Below, piece by piece: positions 60,223 through 64,000 of a stretch of DNA of 64,000 bases. The position numbers were made by a program, and so were the translations under genes. This stretch comes from Klebsiella pneumoniae (GTDB lineage: Bacteria > Myxococcota_A > UBA796 > SXON01): the NCBI GenBank assembly GCA_945861635.1, contig CAMAWH010000004.1, forward strand, positions 106,740-170,739, read 5' to 3'. How positions within the stretch are numbered: the first letter of the stretch is position 1; each line of letters opens with the position of its first letter. Below the pieces are notes generated by a model. The model did no database searches, had not been told where the DNA came from, and was given only the letters and a program-made list of their open reading frames with translations.

Positions 60223-60870
60223 TCAGTCGCCGCCGCGGATCGCCCGAATCGCGCCGGCACGGTCTGCCGCGCCAAAAACCGCGGAACCCGCCACCATCGC
60301 GTGGGCCCCCGCCCCCACGAACCGGCGGGCGTTCGCGGCGGTGACGCCGCCGTCGACCTCGAGCAACGTCGGCAGCCCTCGCCTGTCGATCTCGCGGCGT
60401 ATGCGCTCGATTTTAGGGAACACTCGTTCGATGAGCGTCTGGCCACCGAAGCCAGGGTTCACCGTCATGCACAGCACGAGGTCCGTCACGTCGAGGACGT
60501 AGTCCAGCACGCTTTCGTGGGTGTGCGGGTTCAGGGAGACCCCGGCGCGCGCTCCGGTCTTGCGAATCGCCTGAAGCGATCGATCGAGGTGCGGGCAGGC
60601 CTCCGCGTGCACCGTGATGCAGTCGGCGCCTGCCTTTCGGAAGTCCTCGACGTACTGATCAGGATCCACAATCATCAGGTGCACGTCGAGCGGCAGCGAC
60701 GTCGAACGCTTCGCCGCGGCGACAATGAGCGGACCAATCGTGATGTTCGGTACGAACCGACCGTCCATCACGTCGATGTGGATCCAATCCGCCGTCGCAA
60801 CGTCGGCCAGCTCCGCACCCAGCCGGGAGAAGTCGGCGCTCAAAATACTGGGGGCGATGATGGGTCTCAT
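60223..60870 (-). CDS. rpe: Ribulose-phosphate 3-epimerase
   Basis: The 215-residue TIM-barrel has all Rpe landmarks: IAPSILSADFSRLGAE, WIHIDVMDGRFVPNITIGP with metal-binding His and Asp, LDVHLMI, TVNPGFGGQTLIE and the VDGGVTAANA end. It interconverts ribulose-5-phosphate and xylulose-5-phosphate in the pentose phosphate pathway. It follows fmt by 10 bp on the minus strand and precedes the Tat oxidoreductase gene by 16 bp. Confidence 0.96.
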   Translation of the reverse strand: MRPIIAPSILSADFSRLGAELADVATADWIHIDVMDGRFVPNITIGPLIVAAAKRSTSLPLDVHLMIVDPDQYVEDFRKAGADCITVHAEACPHLDRSLQAIRKTGARAGVSLNPHTHESVLDYVLDVTDLVLCMTVNPGFGGQTLIERVFPKIERIRREIDRRGLPTLLEVDGGVTAANARRFVGAGAHAMVAGSAVFGAADRAGAIRAIRGGD

Positions 60871-60880
60871 GGCGGGCCGT

Positions 60881-61795
60881 CTATCGCGTTGCAGCCGCGC
60901 CCAAACACTCCCCGGGAATCGGCCGTGCGCCGTTCATGAAATCTGCGCCGGAAACCGCCTTCTTCCCGGGAAGTTGAACAGACAAGAGCTCGATCGCTCC
61001 GGCTCCACACGCCACGCGCGCCCGTGCCAGCAGCTCCCCGGGGCGGCCCTCGCCTTCCGAACGTCGCACCCGCAAGACCTTCACGACCTCCCCCCGAAAC
61101 ACCGAAAATGTCCCCGGCCACGGCGAGAGTCCGCGAACCTGCAGGTGTATTGCCGCCGCCTCATTTGCCCAGTCCACCCGACCCATTTCCCGATCCAACA
61201 TCGGCGCGTGCGTCGCAAGCGCAGCGTCCTGCGGAATCGGCGCCGGGATCGAGGCCAACGTACGCGCAATCAACGCCGCCCCAAGCGCGGCCAGCCGATC
61301 ATGTAGCTCCCCCGCCGTTTCCTCGACGCCGATCGGCGTCGATTCCTGAAGCAGCATGTCTCCGGTGTCGAGGCCTTCCGCCATCTGCATCGTCGTCACG
61401 CCTGCGAACTCATCACCCCCGAGGATGGACCATTGAATCGGCGCGGCTCCCCGCCATCGAGGCAGAAGGGAAGCGTGAACGTTTACGCACCCGTGGGCCG
61501 GAGCGGTGAGCAACCGCGGCGTCAGGATGCGTCCGTAGGCCACAACCACGGCCAGATCGAGGCGAAGCGACTCCCACAACTCCGGAAATTCCCCCGATTT
61601 GATGCGGGCGGGTTGGGCCGTCGGCAAGCTCAACTCCCGCGCGGCCCGAATCGTCGGTGGGCACTGGACCTGCTGACCCCTGCCACCCGGGCGATCGGGC
61701 TGCGCGACCACCAGTGCAATTTCATGCCCAGCAGCATGGAGCGAACGCAACGACGACACCGCGAATTCCGGAGTGCCCATAAAGGCAATTCTCAA
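60881..61795 (-). CDS. fmt: Methionyl-tRNA formyltransferase
   Basis: The 304-residue enzyme has MRIAFMGTPEFAVSSL, the catalytic NVHASLLPRWRGAAPIQWSI (Asn-His pair) and LDTGDMLLQ with the catalytic Asp. The C-terminal OB-like domain follows. It formylates Met-tRNAi for translation initiation. The start ATG overlaps the stop of def (ATGA), giving the classic def-fmt pair. Confidence 0.97.
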   Translation of the reverse strand: MRIAFMGTPEFAVSSLRSLHAAGHEIALVVAQPDRPGGRGQQVQCPPTIRAARELSLPTAQPARIKSGEFPELWESLRLDLAVVVAYGRILTPRLLTAPAHGCVNVHASLLPRWRGAAPIQWSILGGDEFAGVTTMQMAEGLDTGDMLLQESTPIGVEETAGELHDRLAALGAALIARTLASIPAPIPQDAALATHAPMLDREMGRVDWANEAAAIHLQVRGLSPWPGTFSVFRGEVVKVLRVRRSEGEGRPGELLARARVACGAGAIELLSVQLPGKKAVSGADFMNGARPIPGECLGAAATR

Positions 61796-62346
61796 CCGTT
61801 CGCTCCGACACGAACACGCTCTTTGGAGCGCCGAGCCAGGTACCGACCCTTCTTCATGTTCGACACACGGTCGAGGATCACCATCCCCTCCAGATGATCC
61901 ATTTCGTGCTGGACGACGACGGCGTCGTATTCCTCAAACCACTGTTGTTGCGGTTTTCCGTCCTCATCGAGGAAGCGAACGTGAACGCGCCGCGGACGCG
62001 CGATATCCTCGTTGAATTCGGGGACGGACAGGCACCCCTCTTCCCATACGATTCGCTCCCGACTGGCCTCGATGACCATCGGGTTGATGAGCGCGAGGAA
62101 TCGAGGGTTCGTGGGCCTGCCGTCGTCGTCCTGTTCCCGCGTGCTGTTTCCGGGATCCACGACGATGATGCGGCGAAGATCCCCGCATTGTGGCGCGGCG
62201 AGGCCCACGCCGGGCGCGGCATACATGGTCTCCGCCAGGTCCGACACGAACCGGCGCAGGTCTTCCCCGAATTCTCCAGGTTCAACAGACCGACATTTCC
62301 GAGAGAGGATCGGATTCGGCACCGTGATGATGTGCAGGACCGCCAT
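61792..62346 (-). CDS. def: Peptide deformylase
   Basis: The 184-residue enzyme has the three motifs GVGLAAPQ, EEGCLSVP and QHEMDHLEG with zinc/iron ligands Cys and two His. It removes the formyl group from nascent proteins. The usual first motif is intact, so the enzyme is likely active. It is coupled to fmt and preceded, 36 bp upstream, by the polyprenol-phosphate glycosyltransferase gene. Confidence 0.97.
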   Translation of the reverse strand: MAVLHIITVPNPILSRKCRSVEPGEFGEDLRRFVSDLAETMYAAPGVGLAAPQCGDLRRIIVVDPGNSTREQDDDGRPTNPRFLALINPMVIEASRERIVWEEGCLSVPEFNEDIARPRRVHVRFLDEDGKPQQQWFEEYDAVVVQHEMDHLEGMVILDRVSNMKKGRYLARRSKERVRVGANG

Positions 62347-62382
62347 CGCCCCCGTATAGCCACGCGGGCGCGGATGGTCACG

Positions 62383-63120
62383 TCAGCGACGCCGACGAAA
62401 TTTCCACACGCCGATGAGCGCCTCGCCAAGCGTGCGGAGGCTCATCTTCGATACCCCGCGCGTGCGGTCGGGGAACACGATCGGGATCTCACGAACGCGA
62501 AAGCCCGCAGCGAGTACCCGGGCCGTCACTTCGATCTGAAAGCCGTACCCAACGGAGGAGATCCCGCCGAGATCGATCCCCGCGAGGGTCGTCTTGCGGA
62601 AACACTTGAAGCCTCCTGTCAGGTCCTGAGGATCAAGCCCAAGCACGGTGCGGGCGTACAGGTTTCCGCCCCGAGAGAGCGCAAGTCGGTAGGGCGCCCA
62701 ACCCTCCGTGCGCCCGCCGGGAATGTAGCGACTCCCAAGCACGAGATCGGCGTCCGCAATCGCCGCAAAAAACGCCGGGAGGTGCTCGGGTCGATGGCTG
62801 AAATCGACGTCCATCTGCACCACGTGCGAACACGAATGATCCAGCGCCCATCGGAATGCCGCGACATAGGCTGGACCAAGGCCGAATTCCGTCGTTCGGT
62901 GCAGCACGTGGACGCGCGGATCGGCGGTGGCGAGCTCATCGGCGATGGCGCCCGTGCCATCGGCGCTGGCATCGTCCACGATGAGAATCTCGCACGACGA
63001 TGCGACCGCGAAAACGGCCGCGACCATGTCCGCGAGGTTCTCGCTCTCGTTGAGCGTGGGCAGGATGATGAGCGCGCCCGCGCCACGGACGGATGGGTTC
63101 AACACGCTGCCGTTTACCAT
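62383..63120 (-). CDS. Polyprenol/dolichol-phosphate sugar transferase (GT2, DPM1-type)
   Basis: ATG 63120 is chosen (245 residues); the upstream frame lacks a start with support. The GT2 domain has LIILPTLNESENL, ILIVDDASADGTG, VVQMDVDFSHRPEHL with the DxD-like metal site and VLGSRYIPGG. The C-terminal GYGFQIEVTARVL and RTRGVSKMSL match DPM1-type enzymes. No membrane helices at the end, so it is the short soluble form. It makes polyprenyl-phosphate mannose or glucose for GT-C glycosyltransferases, fitting the YfhO-like protein elsewhere in the window. Confidence 0.88.
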   Translation of the reverse strand: MVNGSVLNPSVRGAGALIILPTLNESENLADMVAAVFAVASSCEILIVDDASADGTGAIADELATADPRVHVLHRTTEFGLGPAYVAAFRWALDHSCSHVVQMDVDFSHRPEHLPAFFAAIADADLVLGSRYIPGGRTEGWAPYRLALSRGGNLYARTVLGLDPQDLTGGFKCFRKTTLAGIDLGGISSVGYGFQIEVTARVLAAGFRVREIPIVFPDRTRGVSKMSLRTLGEALIGVWKFRRRR

Positions 63121-63215
63121 GCCGCTGTGCGCTCGGATACACGCGCGAGCCCCCGCCGATGTCCGTGCTTGATAGCGGACGCATCGCGCCCTACCCTGCA
63201 CCATCGAGTCCCCGC

Positions 63216-64000
63216 ATGTATTTCGGCCGCATCCCCCGATTCAGCCCGAGCTTCTCTCCCGCAGAGGCGTTGATTGCCGCGCGTTTTCTCGCCATGCGGC
63301 CGGAGGACCAGCCGGAGGTGCGTTCTTTCGAGCGTGTATTCGCCGATTACATCGGGGCAAAGCACGCGGTCATGACGCCAAGCGCTCGGTACGCTTTTTA
63401 CTTGTTGCTTCAGGCGATGGGCATCGGCCCGGGGGATGAGGTCGTGCTGCCCGGGCTAACCTATTTCGCGATCCCTTCGATGGCTGTTACCGCAGGTGTG
63501 AAGCCGGTTTTCTCGGACATCGGACTCCGAACCCACGTCCTCGATCCGGAAGCATTTCGCGCGGCGATCACGCCGAAAACCCGCGCCGTCGTGCCGACGC
63601 ACCTCTACGGCACGCCTTGCGACATGGATGCGATCGGCCAGATCGCACGGGAACACGGCATTGCCGTCATCGAGGATTGCGCGCAGTCCACCGGCGCGCG
63701 TTTCCGTGGAAAACGAGTCGGACACCTTGGAAATGCCGCCTACTACACCTTCGGCCTCACCAAAAACATCACCACGTTGTCCGGTGCGATGATCACGACG
63801 GACGACGATGCCATCGCGGCGTTCTGCCGTGAGAAGATCGAGTCCAGCACGCCCGCTGGGCTCAAGAAGGCCGCCAAAGAGGCCGTCACGGGACTTGCGA
63901 TGATGGTGGCCACGCATCCGTTCGTGTACCCGCTGACCCTCGACCCGATGATCCGCGTGGGCAATCGTTTCGGAAAAGACCCCTTGCACGAACGCTTTGG
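63216..64000 (+). CDS. DegT/DnrJ/EryC1-type aminotransferase, 3' end outside window
   Basis: ATG 63216 opens a frame that runs to the window edge (261 codons). It has FERVFADYIGAKHAVMTPSA, GDEVVLPGLTYFAIPSMAV, the PLP-ring Asp in VIEDCAQSTGA and the Schiff-base Lys in FGLTKNITTLSGAMI. Such enzymes aminate keto-sugars for surface glycans or act on related cyclitols. It is divergent from the GT2 gene with 95 bp between. Confidence 0.9.
   Translation, partial: MYFGRIPRFSPSFSPAEALIAARFLAMRPEDQPEVRSFERVFADYIGAKHAVMTPSARYAFYLLLQAMGIGPGDEVVLPGLTYFAIPSMAVTAGVKPVFSDIGLRTHVLDPEAFRAAITPKTRAVVPTHLYGTPCDMDAIGQIAREHGIAVIEDCAQSTGARFRGKRVGHLGNAAYYTFGLTKNITTLSGAMITTDDDAIAAFCREKIESSTPAGLKKAAKEAVTGLAMMVATHPFVYPLTLDPMIRVGNRFGKDPLHERF

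Overview
This is 64 kb of a GC-rich bacterial chromosome. It carries many short secreted lipoproteins with Asp-rich linkers, MopE-like metal-binding repeats, a eukaryotic-type Ser/Thr kinase, class III cyclase and von Willebrand A proteins, and many GTG/TTG starts. This profile fits a Myxococcota-like (deltaproteobacterial) genome; that placement is inference from gene content, not from a marker-gene tree.

Left part (1-20.5 kb). A truncated secreted protein and a Fic-family protein are followed by a minus-strand lipid pair (PlsB-like acyltransferase and hotdog thioesterase). A large TPR protein with a degenerate ATPase domain faces a tightly coupled plus-strand series from 8.06 to 14.8 kb: lipoprotein, MoxR ATPase, DUF58, transglutaminase-like membrane protein, acyl-CoA ligase and LpxL-like acyltransferase. 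Facing it are an E2-like acyltransferase with a substituted catalytic His and a class III adenylate/guanylate cyclase. Then come a PDZ protein and release factor 3 (prfC).

Middle (20.5-42 kb). Two membrane alkaline-phosphatase-superfamily (sulfatase-fold) enzymes and a YfhO-like membrane protein form a likely surface-glycan or lipid modification operon. A two-component system with a Cys/His-rich miniprotein, a Ser/Thr kinase coupled to an XRE-cupin regulator, and xseA follow. A second surface cluster (34.0-39.0 kb) has a YIDPGTGS small membrane protein, a methyltransferase and two tandemly duplicated sulfatase-fold membrane proteins, followed by a 961-residue beta-helix lipoprotein.

Right part (42-64 kb). 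queD and folE2 stand divergently and make consecutive intermediates of the queuosine/pterin route. Then come a MopE-repeat/FG-GAP surface protein, galE, a VWA lipoprotein divergent from a CxxCH beta-propeller lipoprotein, and small lipoproteins. From about 53 to 58.2 kb lies an accessory island: a transposase remnant, a VapBC-like pair with a two-site operator, a lipoprotein gene broken by an in-frame TGA, a DUF433/DUF5615 pair with a truncated toxin, and an AbiEi/AbiEii pair with an inverted repeat over its start. It abuts the 3' end of tRNA-Pro(CGG), a typical integration position. Beyond the tRNA lie housekeeping genes (rpe, fmt, def), a Tat-exported molybdopterin oxidoreductase, a polyprenol-phosphate glycosyltransferase and the start of a DegT-type aminotransferase gene.
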